Shown here: positions 50,354 to 62,439 of the stretch, piece after piece | Layout of the letters: each line of letters starts with the position of its first letter | Position numbering within the stretch: the stretch's first letter is position 1 | Origin: Onchocerca volvulus | Lineage: Eukaryota; Nematoda; Chromadorea; Rhabditida; Onchocercidae | Assembly: GCA_000499405.2 (NCBI GenBank) | Contig: HG738137.1 | Coordinates: 8,941,609 to 9,005,608, forward strand | Direction: 5' to 3' | DNA length: 64,000 nucleotides | The notes under the pieces: model-generated | What the model saw: the letters and a program-made list of their open reading frames with translations, nothing else | The model's database searches: none | Told to the model about the DNA's origin: nothing | Position numbers and translations under genes: made by a program

Positions 50354-52560
50354 CTATAAAACAGCAGTATTTCATTTCATAATGTCGTTTGTTAAATTTG
50401 CTAATTTAAAACATAGTTAATAAAACTTTTTTTGGGTTTTAAAGTTTTAAAATCTTGAAAAAACTTAAAATTACAATCTGAAATTTTATGAAAATTTCAA
50501 AAGAACATAGAAATGTTTGCCATTTTTTAACATTTTATTTTACAAGTATCTGGCAAAAACACTGGTAATCTAACCAGCAAGTTAATTGAAACAGAATATT
50601 ATTTGATAGTGATATCGTCAACTTCGTTTAATTTAAAACCAAGATATCAGGCTAAACAAACGCATGTTTCCTGGAAAAGCCAAAAAATGTTATAGCTACA
50701 TCCTAAATATCGAAATAACATTGGGCCGTATTATAATGTAAAGAAAAACTAATGCAAGTATTATATTAAACTTCAATTTAATTTTCACATTGTTATTGGA
50801 GTACTATATTACAGCATATCTTAAAATGAATGTTAAAATAGCGGGAAATTTCTTTATTTATTGTTTCTTAATAATAATAAACATCTAACAAAATCAATTA
50901 GCTTCAAATAAAATGAAATTTAAAAAAATCAAAAAATCAAAACTTAATAAATTTTATTTTCAAACTAACACTTTGGATAATTTGCATTCTAGTATATTAT
51001 TAGTTCTTTCATTTTTCTTAAGTTTCACTTTACTTGAAGCTAACTGACTTTGATTTATTAGAAATTATTTCCATTAAAAGCAAATAAAAGTCTTTCAAGT
51101 TAATAAAAAATTATCAAAAATGTTGAAGCAAAATTAATTGGAATTGATTTTTTAACTAAACCAATTAGAGTAAAATTTATAATTAAATCAAATTTACAAT
51201 AAAATTGATAATTTCTTTTGAAAACAAAAGTATAGCAGAATGAAATTGTCAAATTAATTGAAATAAAATTTCTAATTAAGTCAATTTAATTGAGGCAAAA
51301 TTTTTTAAATCAAATTCTTAACTAAAGCAAATATTTTCGACAGAAAAAATTGTTTGGAGTTTTAAAAAGACTGAAATTCATGAAAAAAAAAAAGGAAATA
51401 TAAAATTTTTCTCCGAAAATCTGATCAAAATATATGTTTTCAGAGAAATGCTACAATTTGAAAAGGCAATCTATGAATAATTTGCCATTATAAGTTATGT
51501 ATACAGGTGTGTGCAGGTATATACACATATTCAATGAATTTGTTTGGGTGTTTTCCTTCCTTTTTTTTCTCGTCTGTTTAAAAGTTTGAAATTTTTGGAA
51601 AAGTTATGAGCGAGAGAAATGAAACATTTGAATCAGAAATGATTTTGCCAAAATATTCAGAATAAAAAAAACAAAAAATGAAATGAATCATTCAGAAGTT
51701 TTAATTCTATACAACAATTCCTTTCTAATTTCATCCCATGTATTTCAATGCTTAATTTTTTTTTTTACAAATGTTTATAAAAATAAAATCACGATGAAGG
51801 AATTAATTAATCAATAATCTATTTTAAGCAATATATATCTTTTCTCCAGCAAATTTAATTTATGTAATCATTAACATATATTATCATTAATTATTATCTA
51901 TTATTATAGCCCTACTTATATATATTTATATCAATAAAAATATCAAGGTATGCATAATGATCAAATTATTTATATCAAATATCCATAGTGTGCATTCTAT
52001 TTCTAATAAAGATAATGATGATAATAATAATGGTAATAGCAATCGTAGTATTAATTACTGTAATACTAATAATGATAATGAAATTTACAGACAAATAATT
52101 TGGATATATTTTGGCAGAATTGTGCCCTTTACACAGGCTGAATCATTTGAACAGGTTATGAATCATTTAAACAGATTGAGACACTTAATCAGATTGAAAA
52201 CTAATTATGTAGGTAAAGAGTCATATAAATAGATTGAGGCATTCAATTAAAAAAGAAAAAAAAATTGATTATACAGACTAGGAATAGATGAAAATTTGAA
52301 TGAAGGAAAAAGTGAAGAAGAAGGAAAGAGGAATTTCGTTTTAAAATTCTCGCTTTAAAATATTTCAAAATGCAGTATTCTCCATTCTCAGAAAACATGA
52401 AAATATCATACTAAATAGATTTTATATGAATGGATAAATATGAAATATACAAAATCATCGATTTTCAGTTTTCTTCTTCAAATTTTCGTTTATTCAATCC
52501 ATGAAAAAAAAAAAGTAAAAATGTAAATTTTCATCATTATTACTTCCCACGTAACTTCAC
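50354..52560. other. A+T-rich region upstream of the transglutaminase-like gene
   Basis: This probably holds its promoter. The 91-codon frame at 51957 contains an (AAT/GAT)n-derived Asn-rich run followed by a partial duplication (TCATTTGAACAGGTTATGAA and TCATTTAAACAGATTGAGAC at about 52145-52185) and is not convincing as a gene. No other gene seen. Confidence 0.55.
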
Positions 52561-52562
52561 AA

Positions 52563-54095
52563 CCTCTTATCGACTGCTTCCAATTTTTGAAACAGCGTTG
52601 CATTCGAATAGGAGCGTGTTTTTATCTAGATATCTATTTTTTTTTATCCATCACACCTGTTATAGATGAAAGTAACTGTGGCAGTTTTTGTTCATTTAGC
52701 AGTACACTTATGACAGTTTCCTCAGCTCAACTTGGTTTTCCACTTAGCAATAAATCTAGAAAATGGACAATCTGTTTATTTTACAGCTACAAATGTACAA
52801 CAAATAGCCCTGACTTCACCGGCTACACTGTTAATTGCTTTTTTCACATAATGAAAAAATGAGCGTTTCGATAATACTGCTGTATTCGAACGTATTACAC
52901 ATGGAATGCGAGTAGAAAATCATTTGAACGACAATCCAGGCCCTTGATCTGAGGAAAAAATGGCTCGAAGCTCTTGATCGATCACTGCAAGATTTGCATA
53001 GAAGCATCAGACAATTTGGAGCACATTAATATTGCTTACAGGAGATTTCATGTAAAAATTACCTGTAATTCTTCGATCAGCACAAGCGGACGAAATAAAT
53101 GTTTGCCTGAAATATTCTACTTTGTGGCGATGCGTAAAGACGGTTTAGCTGCAAAAAGATCGGTCAGCTGGAACAGTCTCACATCAATCGCTGGAAAGTG
53201 GAAATGGAAAGTTGCTGATCGATCTAACCTCAGAACAAAATTGATTGCCTCATAACTTCTGCAATTTAGTGAAATCAAAAGAAAAATTGGTTGCGAAAGT
53301 ATTTACGAATATTCAAATTAATTATAAGAATCAGAATTGACTGAGTGAACGAACTATTCTTACAGTCAACAACAAAAACTCTACGAATTAAACAATACAA
53401 TTCAATCTAACATTCAAAGCAAGGCGGTCATATACAATTCCGCCGATACTCTTATGGAAGCAAATGAAACGTTAAATTATCCAATAGAATTTTTGAATTC
53501 ACTCGATCTGCCGTGCATGCGACCGCACGTGTTGCAGTTTAAAATCGGCGTGCCAATTATCATGTTGCGAAATGTCATCCAACTTTGCACGTTAAGTGGC
53601 TTGTTGTAAAATAAATTAATAAGCAATGCCTTAAAAGCAAAGGTGGAGATGTCCTTATTCCTCGCATTCCTATTATTCAAACAAATATGTCATTTTAATT
53701 TAAGAGATTGCAGTTCCTAATTCGACTGATGTTTGCAATCACCATTAACAAAACTCAGGGTCAATTTACACAATTTACGCAGACAATGTAGCAACAAAAA
53801 ATATTGTATGCACATAAGCATTGAGAAATTAATTTTTTCCAACATTGGAAATGTACACTTTCTCCTTTCTTTCCTTTTCACTTATCAGACTGGCTACAGC
53901 AACGCTTGCATATAAAAAATATATTTAAAAAGTGCGTGTATTCGAACGCAACTTTGTTTCAAATTTCCAAAGCAATAAATGCGAACTTTCTGACATCTAT
54001 GATTTTGAACTGAAATGGATAAGGCGCATGTTTAAAAACTTCCAAAGATTTAAGATTTTGAACAAAAGCTTACATTTTTATTTATATAAACTGAC
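52563..54095 (+). mobile_element. Decayed Helitron-type element, copy 2
   Basis: The left end (52563-52640) is a reverse-oriented copy of the shared terminal sequence (GACTGCTTCCAATTTTTGAA, then GCGTTGCATTCGAATAGGAG). The right end (53909-54095) carries one and a half copies of the same sequence in plus orientation. Between them lies a broken helicase (52945-53800) of the type in copy 1. No Rep nuclease part is recognised. Confidence 0.75.
52945..53800 (+). pseudogene. Helitron Pif1-like helicase, broken
   Basis: Recognisable in order, across frameshifts and stops: a segment ahead of motif II; LLTGDF followed by a stop and then KLPVILRSAQADEI, which corresponds to the GDFRQTLPV motif of Helitron helicases; CLKYSTLWR; a segment with LPHNFC-like residues; the PTEFLNSL-like and GVPIIMLRN-like region (about 53470-53570); and finally GGDVLIPRIPII, FKRLQF, AITINKTQGQF. 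Multiple stops show that it is dead. Confidence 0.85.
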
Positions 54096-56123
54096 TGGAC
54101 TGACCATACGAAGCATGGCCTGGTACGGCTAATTCCAAATTAAAAAAGAAAAAGGTAGCAAAATTAAAAGCAAAAAATTGTAAATTAATCCTATGATATG
54201 AATTAATAAAATGAATTTTTCACAAATGATTTAACTGCGGCAATATTGTTCAAAAAAAAAAAAAAAAAAAATTATAGCAAAAATCAATGGTAATTGTTTT
54301 TTGACCTTGAACTCTAAATGTTTATTATGAAAAGAATTATTATGAAAAGAGATGGAGGAAAGAAAACGTATTAGATATTTATGCCTAAGTTGAGAATATT
54401 TTGTCAAAATTTATTGTCCATTGATTTATTCTTTTGATTTAATTTAAATTTAATTGAATTTTTATAATCTCCTATGTGTGGCTAGTTGTTTGACAGAATT
54501 CGGAAATAACGAAAACAAAAGTAAATGAATGTTGAAATTCATACAATTTTTCCGGATTGTTAGAATTATCTGATTTATCAAATACAATGCATAACTTCTA
54601 TGAAATATATATTTTATTAATTGGCCAAACCTCAAAAGAGTATGCAGTTTCGAGTTCGCCAAATCCTAGAACGTGCTATTGATTTGATGCACTAATCGTA
54701 ATTGATAATATTGATTTATTTAAGCATGTTTTCGAAATCAGGTTCAATTACCTATGGATACATTTTAATTTAAATCACATTTCAAGAAAAAACTAACATT
54801 CAATATAAATTTTCCAGAAAAAAGTTTTTTTTAATTTAAATATAAATAAGTTAATGTCCCTTCTTTTGGAAAAATGTGAAAAAAGAATTCTTTGACTTTT
54901 TATGTTCATAAAACCAATTTTTTTTTAATTTTCATTTTCTTCATCGAAAAACTTTCCACTTGTTTAAAAACTTTTAATTTTTTCTTCCCCATTCGGAAAA
55001 AGCCAATTTCAAAATTCTAAAAAAGGAAATAAAAAGTTGTACTATAAATGTACAAACTGATCAAACTTAAAACATTCAAATAATTCTAAAATATTTCATT
55101 AATTTGTTTACCATTATATGATGCTAATTATTCTACAATCAGTAACAACAATAACAGTTTATTATTTTACCATTATTATTACTGTTTTTGTTACTACTGC
55201 TATTTATTATTGTTATTATTATTATTATCTGAAATTTAATTAAGTTATTTTAAGTAAATTTAGTATTTTTCCTTAAATTCATTATTGTCATTTTATGCAT
55301 AAGTTTTATTTTGATATTTGAAAGAATTAGCTACCATTATATCATCCCAATTTAATTGAATCATTTAGAGTGTACTTATTAATTCTTTCTCTAAATTCAT
55401 TATTACTTTTTTTTCTTGCATGCATTTAAAAAGAAAATGAATTGTTTTGTAAGCAAAATTTTAAAAAGACAAGAAAAAGATAGCGGAATAAATATGATCA
55501 AATATCATTTCACTTCATCATTCGCTTTTTTTTTCTCATTAGTATATCATCAATTGCTTAGAATAGTTTCTTTTAATCAGCAAACATTATATCGTTTCAT
55601 TTCATTAATCAATAACTCAAAAAAAATTTTTTTTTCAATAAAATACGAAATCATTAACTTATAACTTGTTGGAGAATATTTAGATAGAGCGAACTGAATG
55701 AGCATGCTGAAAAAATTGTTGAAAGATATGAAGAGAAATAATTGATAAAACTTGATATTTCATTCTTTTTTTGTTCTTCAACAATGCAAAAGAAATTAAT
55801 ACAAAAAAAAAAAAAAGTTGTTTTTCATCTCGAAATTTTGCCTATAGAAAAATTAAATTTTATATATCTGAATATTTTAAATCAATGAAATTATATTACT
55901 CGTATCATTGCAATTATATATTAATATCTATGAAGTTGAAGGTAAAAAATTGCAACAATCTTTTGTTGAAATTATTTCAATTTGATTATCGATCAATTTT
56001 AATTATTCTCTTCAACAAGTTTTAAATGATTTTCATACTTCCTTTTTCAAACAAGTTTCATGCAACGGTTTAATTTCACTTTCATTATCCGCTTTTTGAA
56101 TAGTATAGATTTCCAGAACCCTT

Positions 56124-56186
56124 GAAGAATCGAATTACTATTTTTTGGTGAAAATTTGTCACCAAAAAATAGTGATTCAATTCTTC
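56124..56186. repeat. 28-bp stem, 7-base loop inverted repeat
   Basis: Arm 56124-56151 (begins GAAGAATCGAATTACTATTT) and arm 56159-56186 are reverse complements with two mismatches, separated by AAATTTG. The mismatches are of the G-T wobble or C/T type. It may be a small RNA hairpin or a foldback remnant; it stands out from the surrounding low-complexity sequence. Confidence 0.9.
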
Positions 56187-56199
56187 TCAATATAATTTT

Positions 56200-57080
56200 C
56201 AAATTTTCTTGATTTAATAAATTTAATTCAAAAATAAATAATAATATTCTTATCATCTTTGATGATTGCCCACTTTTATTATGATAAAAATGATAATTAT
56301 TGATAGTAATAATAGTATATATTTTCAAAATTCTTGAAAATTTGCTGTTAAAAAAAATTAAAGAATATTTAAATTGCCAAAAAATTGTTATTCAATTTCT
56401 GCAATTAATATTGGAGTTTTGATTTCTCGACTGAACAATTTTGATCCAAAAATGAATGATAACATTCATATATTATCTGATAATGATAGCAATGGTATTA
56501 TTAACAATAATAATAATATAAATATTTGCAGTTCTTAGAAATTTATTTTTAAAAACTGCATTTCAATTCTTACATTGTAATTTTCAATCCCTGATTGAAG
56601 AAATTTGATCGAAAAAGGAATAATAACACTTTTACCGAGTGAAAACAGTGAAACAGTGATGGGTTTCATAATTGCATATTTATGGCCATGATAACTATTA
56701 TCAGTTAGTGATAATATATGTTGATAATTTCCGAAAATTGAATATTAAAAGAAAATTTTAAGAAAATGTATCGCAAAAAATCGTAATTTATTTCTTGTCA
56801 TTGTAATTTCAATTCCTGTAGAATAAATTTAATTCAAAAAGAAATAATATTCTTATCAGTATCTGATAATTATGCATTCGTGCTATTGATAACAATTATA
56901 ACTATTATCAGTAAGATTACTATTTTTAATAACAATAATGATTATAATAACTGATATGATTATATCAATTGCAAAAGTGATAAGAATCGCAGTAATTAAA
57001 ACAAGATTTATTGTTTTTTGATTGGATAAATTGAATCCAAAAATAAATAATAACATTCTTATCTAATTATGCATTATTAT
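56200..57080 (+). repeat. Decayed tandem array, about 175-215 bp period
   Basis: A block resembling ATAAATTTAATTCAAAAATA followed by AATAATATTCTTATCAT occurs in diverged form near 56216, 56430, 56605, 56820 and 57025, each preceded by a C/T-rich AATTTCTG- or TTCCTG-like stretch and followed by CTGATAAT and AACAATAATA runs. The units differ by many substitutions and small indels, so the array is old. Confidence 0.6.
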
Positions 57081-57852
57081 TTAACAATTGTATGAAAATT
57101 TGTAGTATTGATAACTTTTATCAGTAATATTACTATTGTTAATGAAGGTAATAATCATATCAACTGCAATAATGATGATAGTCGTAGTAATTTAAAAACC
57201 GAATTTCCTGTTTTTTTGTCTGAACAAAATCCGGTCTTGATTAAACAAGATAATTAATTCATTATCTTTCCACACCCTTTCTCTCTATCTACCTCTGCCT
57301 ATCTAAGATATTTAAGGGACAACTATTAAACTGCCCATTTTAATCTGTTCACAAATGAAAGGTGGATGTGTTCCGTTAAATTAAATTAAATTTTTTTTGA
57401 AATTTCTCGAACTATTTTGTTTGGCATCAAAAAAGAAAAAAGAATCAATTTAGTTTTCATCGTCGTCTTTTCCTTTTCTTCTCGGTTTTTAAACTTCTTT
57501 TTATCAGTAATATTAGTAATATTTTATTAGACTTTTCTTGAAAATGATGATGATGTTATCAATCTTATCGTTGATATTATTTTCATTTTTTCCTTTCCTT
57601 TCTTTTCTTTTCTTTTTTCTAATAAATTGATTCATTGAATTTTGAGATTTCATTATTGTTTATTTCTAATTAATTTATCATTTTCCATACAATCCGTTTT
57701 AATGATTTTCTCCTTTTCTCTCCCTCTCTTTCTCTTCCTTTCCCTCGTTCTCTTTGATATTATTATTCATTTTAACTATAATCTATAAAATGAACTATTT
57801 CAAGTATAGTAAAATAAAACAACAACCTTTGTTCCATTTCATCTCTAATAAT

Positions 57853-57881
57853 TATTCATTCATTCATTCATTCATTCATTC
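57853..57881. repeat. (ATTC)n microsatellite
   Basis: About seven consecutive ATTC units. Likely length-polymorphic; no coding role. Confidence 0.9.
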
Positions 57882-59368
57882 AAACGTTCGTCATTTAATT
57901 TCCCATAGTAAGTAATTCAATTCATTTGTTAATCGATTTATAATACTTTTAGTACTTCACTTTTATATCTACAAAGAAAGAAAAGGAATAAAGGAATATT
58001 TTCAATCATTGAATTATTTCAAGAGATATGCATTTTCTATAATAAATAATCCAATTCATTTGTTAATTGTTTTTCTTTTTTTGTTTATATTATTGAATTC
58101 CTATGATAAATCAATCCGTTTGTTAATTGCTTTAGAATACTTTCAATACTTCATTTCTTATATACTGAAAAAAATGAAAATGAATGAAAAAATATTTTAA
58201 TTTATCGAATTAGTTAAAAAAATTTTGTTTTGATAAAAATAATTCTTATTTTTATTCATTTCATCCCATTTTTTATCAAATTTTTCAATGGTTAGCCACT
58301 TTATTTCTCGTCTTTTTTTCTCTTTTTTCAATTTTTTGTCTTCTGAAAGTACGATAAGAATTAATACAAATTTGATCTCATAGAATTGCTTTGAAGAATA
58401 TATTTATTAGTAATTGAAATTATCATATTATTATTTAAGTACGATGAATGTTTCAAATCTCGCTAAAAAAAAGAAAGGATATTTCGAAAAATATAAGGTT
58501 AAAAAATTGCAAAAAAATGAGTATTAAAAAACCAAAAGAGGAAAAATAGAACTAATTGCTATGTAAATAATTTTATCCATAATTTTCTCAGAAATTAATT
58601 ATAATTTAATATCACATAATAATTTCAATGAATATATTTATTACATTACTAACTGGACCCAGTTACGTTTCGCGTGGCCGATCCATCTAGTCTATAGGGG
58701 CCGACCACTTAGTCAATATAAACAAAAATGTCAATGTTCGTTTGTTCAAAGTCATAAATATCCAAAAGTTCTTAAAAACACGCCTTATCTAAATTAATTC
58801 GAAATTTTAGATGTCGGAAAATTCTTACCTATTGCTTTGAACTTCCGACACATTACATTCAAATACGCGCATGTTTATTTATTCTTTTTTATATAAACTC
58901 GTTACTGTAGCTCAGTTTGGTTAAGTGGTAAAAAAAAAAAGAGAAAATGAATGTTTCTACTGTTGGGGAAAAAAACTGATATTTTGTAATTTAATTTGTA
59001 GTCTCATTGGATTGGAAACTGATTCTTTGCTATTGTGATTAGGCAAGTCAGCAACAAGTAAGAAGAGATTTTTTGTCTTGTGTAACAGAGATGAATCCTG
59101 ATGAGAAAGGTTTTGTTGATTGATGAAGAATGATTCTTCATAACAAACACTTAGCAGAGAAAATCCAGGCAAACTGATCACTGGGTTATTCTTTCCTTTG
59201 TCACTGATAGAGAAGAATACTGTTTAACTGTTTAACTGAATTGTGGGTTGTTGAATTTATTTTGACCATCTGGCAACGGAACTAGGATGCCGGTTTTATG
59301 ATAAGTTCATTCTTTAACTTTGAAAGTTGGTATGAGTTGTGTTTTTACGATTTCTGCGCCGAACGACG

Positions 59369-59880
59369 TCACTGGAAGCAGAAGTTCAGAAGTTGTATTT
59401 CCTGATGACAGATACGAAATATTTTGAATCGGCAAGGCAAGCAAAATTTCCAACGGCTCTGGCGGTTATCTAGTTGAAGGATTTTAATTTTTCTAGGGCG
59501 CAATAAGTTCCTTGCCTTGCAATAAGGACACACTTGAGTCATAGTGCCGATGAGAACATGCGAGCTCAAACTATAATCATCAGCTGGTTGTACCGGAATG
59601 CAAGGCGATCGCAATCGCGTGATTGCTGATCACGAAGTTGTGTTTGACGTTGATCTCCTGTTTCTTGTTGACATCTTTCAGCCACTCTCAGAAGCTAGAG
59701 AACATGACCGACGTGCTCGCAACTGTGCATCCATTTGCGCCATTCTTTGTCTTGCTCGCTCGTTCGCTGATGCCCGTTCTTCCTCAATTTGATTTGCAAT
59801 TAATCGTCGCATTCCTTTCGCTGCGTACGACATCTAAGTTTGATCTTCGAGGCATTATTTAGATGAATTAAAGCAGATCG
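59369..59880 (-). pseudogene. Helitron Rep protein, N-terminal zinc-finger part, broken
   Basis: On the minus strand from about 59862 an arginine-rich start (MPRRSNLDVVRSERN-like, with EEERASANERARQRMAQMDA) is followed, after frameshifts, by HVLIGTMTQVCPYCKARN and a later CLPC (59614-59369). This is the pattern of the N-terminal zinc-binding segment of Helitron Rep-helicases (H-x-x-G-x-M-x-x-x-C-x-x-C-x-A). Only this end of the protein is present and it is frameshifted. Confidence 0.75.
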
Positions 59881-60270
59881 ATTGCACCCGAATTATTCTG
59901 AAAATTATATAAGAATATCCAAGCAAATTAATTACTGGATTATTCTTTCCTTTCTCATTTGTAGAAAAGAATAAAATTCCTTGACTGTCGATTTGCTGCT
60001 ATTGCTGCATCGATCTATGTCACTGTAAAACAGTCGCTGTGTCGGTGTGGAACACTGAGCTGTTTGTTGAACCCGAATTCTTGCCGAACTTAAGTTTTCG
60101 AAAATTGTTATCGAACTTGAGTTTCTAATGTTGAGGAAGATTAATTTCACAATGCTTATGAATACATAATATTTTTTGCTGTTCGATTACCTGTGTAAAT
60201 ATAGAGATTGCTTGGTTTGTCGATTCTAGAACACGCAATATTATCTATGTGAGAAGCAAACCGTCCAGAT

Positions 60271-60722
60271 TTAAACAGTACAATTTTGAAGATTGGTCCT
60301 GAGCTTTGTTGTTAATGGGAATGCAAGCGCCAATCGAATTAAGAATTGCAATCTCTTAAACTGAAATGGCAAAACCGTTTGAATCATAGCAATGCGAAGA
60401 ATGAGGAAATCTTCATTTTTGAAAAGTCCTGTCAAGATTGCTGCTTCTACGATATTGCCCATTAATTTTTTTTTATAAGCTGCGTGCAGTTGTAAAGTTT
60501 TGGCTGGTTCATATTTCGCAACATGATGACGTCGATTTTCAATTGCAGCACATATAATGGCAACCCTGACAAATTGAGTGAATTCAAAAATTCGGTTGAA
60601 TAATCGCTTAATCTGCTTCCACAACAGTATCGACGGACTTGTGTATGACTGTCTATACTGCAAAGTCCATGTCTCATTTTTTTAGTCACAAACTTCATGC
60701 AAATCCTTATCGACATCGGCAT
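60271..60722 (-). pseudogene. Helitron Pif1-like helicase, C-terminal part, broken
   Basis: Two overlapping minus-strand frames share one protein: STEFLNSLNLSGLPLYVLQL then KIDVIMLRNMNQPKLYNC in one frame (60722-60462), and NIVEAAILTGLFKNEDFLIL then FQFKRLQFLIRLALAF in the other (ending 60271). The order and motifs match the end of Helitron helicases and copies 1 and 2. The conserved final K-x-Q-G-Q motif is degraded to LRTNLQ. The frameshift and loss show that it is not functional. Confidence 0.85.
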
Positions 60723-61320
60723 CGGGTTTTTCAGCGCACATTACATCATCGATTTCGTTTGAATTGATTTTGTCATAAAGCCAGATTAGAAACTTTGCGT
60801 CAAAATAACGACGAAGATTTGCGACAAAGAAACAATCCAAGGCGCGATCTAATATTAGAAGTAAGGGAGGTTATCTATAAATTGCCTGAACGGAATACTG
60901 CATTATATACAATATGACGTCGACATTCCTAACAAATCAAAAGAACAAAAAAGCTTAAATTACTCTCCTATATAAAAGCACACACCTATTCGGATGCAGT
61001 GTTGTATAATAAATTACCAATCAGTCGTTAAGAACTTGAAACGTTGCAGAAGTAGCCGTGGTCGATGCAGAAAGTAGGCGTGGTGAATAAATTCTGTCCA
61101 CTCATGAAGGTACGATGTGGGGCGGGGTCGAAAAATTCAAGTCCCCCTCACATACCTTTTTTTGTTATTGTTTAGTTGTCACGGACATGAAACGTGAAAT
61201 AGGTAAGTGTATGTAGAAGGCCTATTCAAATACAAGATTTTGTCAAAATTTGAAAACAATCGGTGGAGAACTTGCGAAGTTTCATGGGCCGTAACAGGGA
61301 ATATTTAAATTTTAATTTAT

Positions 61321-62439
61321 GTGGATAATTAAAAATATCATATTGCAAAAAGAAAAAATCGATTATATTTGATAAAAAAATTCTTCTTTTTCCATGTTAT
61401 AGATTAAATTATGACTATTTGAAATAAATTTTGCAAAAATGAATCGATTAATTAAATTATGATTATTTGAAATTTCCTTCGGAAATATTTCATTTCAATA
61501 GCAATTTTTTTTAGTATTACTAAAAGTGATCAATATTCAATGTTAGTTCAAATTTGTGCTATAATATTTGTTATTCAACAATTTTTTACCATATCGATTG
61601 AAAGGTTTGTTGTATTTAATTATTTGTATTTTATATTTTAATATTTTTTTAACAAATAACAATTCAAAAAAAAGCAGTGTTTTCCCTAACGTAATAATGC
61701 AAAGATAAACGAAAAACAATCGAGTTCAAGGTATATGGATTCAAATTTTTTATCACTATTATTGTTTTGATACTGAATTCATGATAATCAGTCATTCAAA
61801 ATACGGAAATTTATCAAAAAAAAGTACTGTTTTAGAACTGATTCCTTTTTTTATTATTATTATTTTCGTGCTCAGTTCACGATAATCAGTCATTTAAAAC
61901 CAGAAATTTCATTTTAAAAACAAAAAATTATAAAAATAGAAAAAGAAGGAACGAGATGAAATCCTTGCATATCATTTTATATTTTTCTTTATTTTATTGA
62001 AAAATTATTACTAAAAAAAAAAAGAAAATTGACGGAATTATTGTTTACACTACTTTGATAAAAATTTTATGAAATTTAATTTCCCAAAATTAATGAGGAA
62101 AAATAAATGAAAAAATAGCAATTCGATGTTTTGACGGAACAAAAATAAGATCAAAAAATTATTTATTGCAATAATTACAAGTATAATTTCTTGATTTTTC
62201 AGTTTTGAAATTTAAAAATTTTCCAACTTATCCAACAATTGATTTCTGCAGTGTTATTAATAATTTTAAACATAAATACCACTTTTTAACTTAGAAGTTT
62301 AAAAATGCTGAATTTATCCAATGATCGACTTGATTTCTATTATAAAGTAATATTAAAATTTTCAAACATAATTTTTTCAGTTTTAATTTTTAAATTAAAA
62401 AATGTTAAACTTACCTAATTATTGTTTTTTCTGATACAG
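61321..62439. other. A+T-rich DNA upstream of the carboxypeptidase exons
   Basis: The first exon (signal peptide) of the carboxypeptidase gene should lie here or be hidden by low complexity; I could not identify it. No other gene seen. Confidence 0.5.

Larger units (their letters stand above)
54130..58660. other. A+T-rich DNA with decayed tandem repeats, no gene seen
   Basis: No exon series or family match. Contains an A-run near 54251, a strong hairpin at 56124-56186, a decayed ~200-bp tandem array at 56200-57080, pyrimidine-rich runs near 57600 and 57725, and an (ATTC)n microsatellite at about 57853-57881. The frames at 55416, 55771 and 58009 are low-complexity chance readings. Confidence 0.6.
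58720..61320 (-). mobile_element. Decayed Helitron-type element, copy 3 (rearranged)
   Basis: The left end (58725-58900) is the shared terminal sequence in reverse orientation; the right end has two plus-oriented copies (60965-61040 and 61210-61315) separated by ~170 bp. Inside, on the minus strand, come helicase remains (60722-60271), then a block shared with copies 1 and 4 (about 60120-59950), then the Rep N-terminal remains (about 59880-59369), then a 3' block (59220-59050) matching 9390-9520 of copy 1. Because helicase precedes the N-terminus along the coding strand, this is a joined or internally deleted mosaic, not one intact element. Confidence 0.75.

Noticed and set aside
51957..52232. 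91-codon frame with an Asn-rich run
   Set aside because: Built from GATAATAAT microsatellite plus a short local duplication; no family and no splice support.
53477..53680. Minus-strand frame of 67 codons
   Set aside because: Antisense of the broken Helitron helicase of copy 2.
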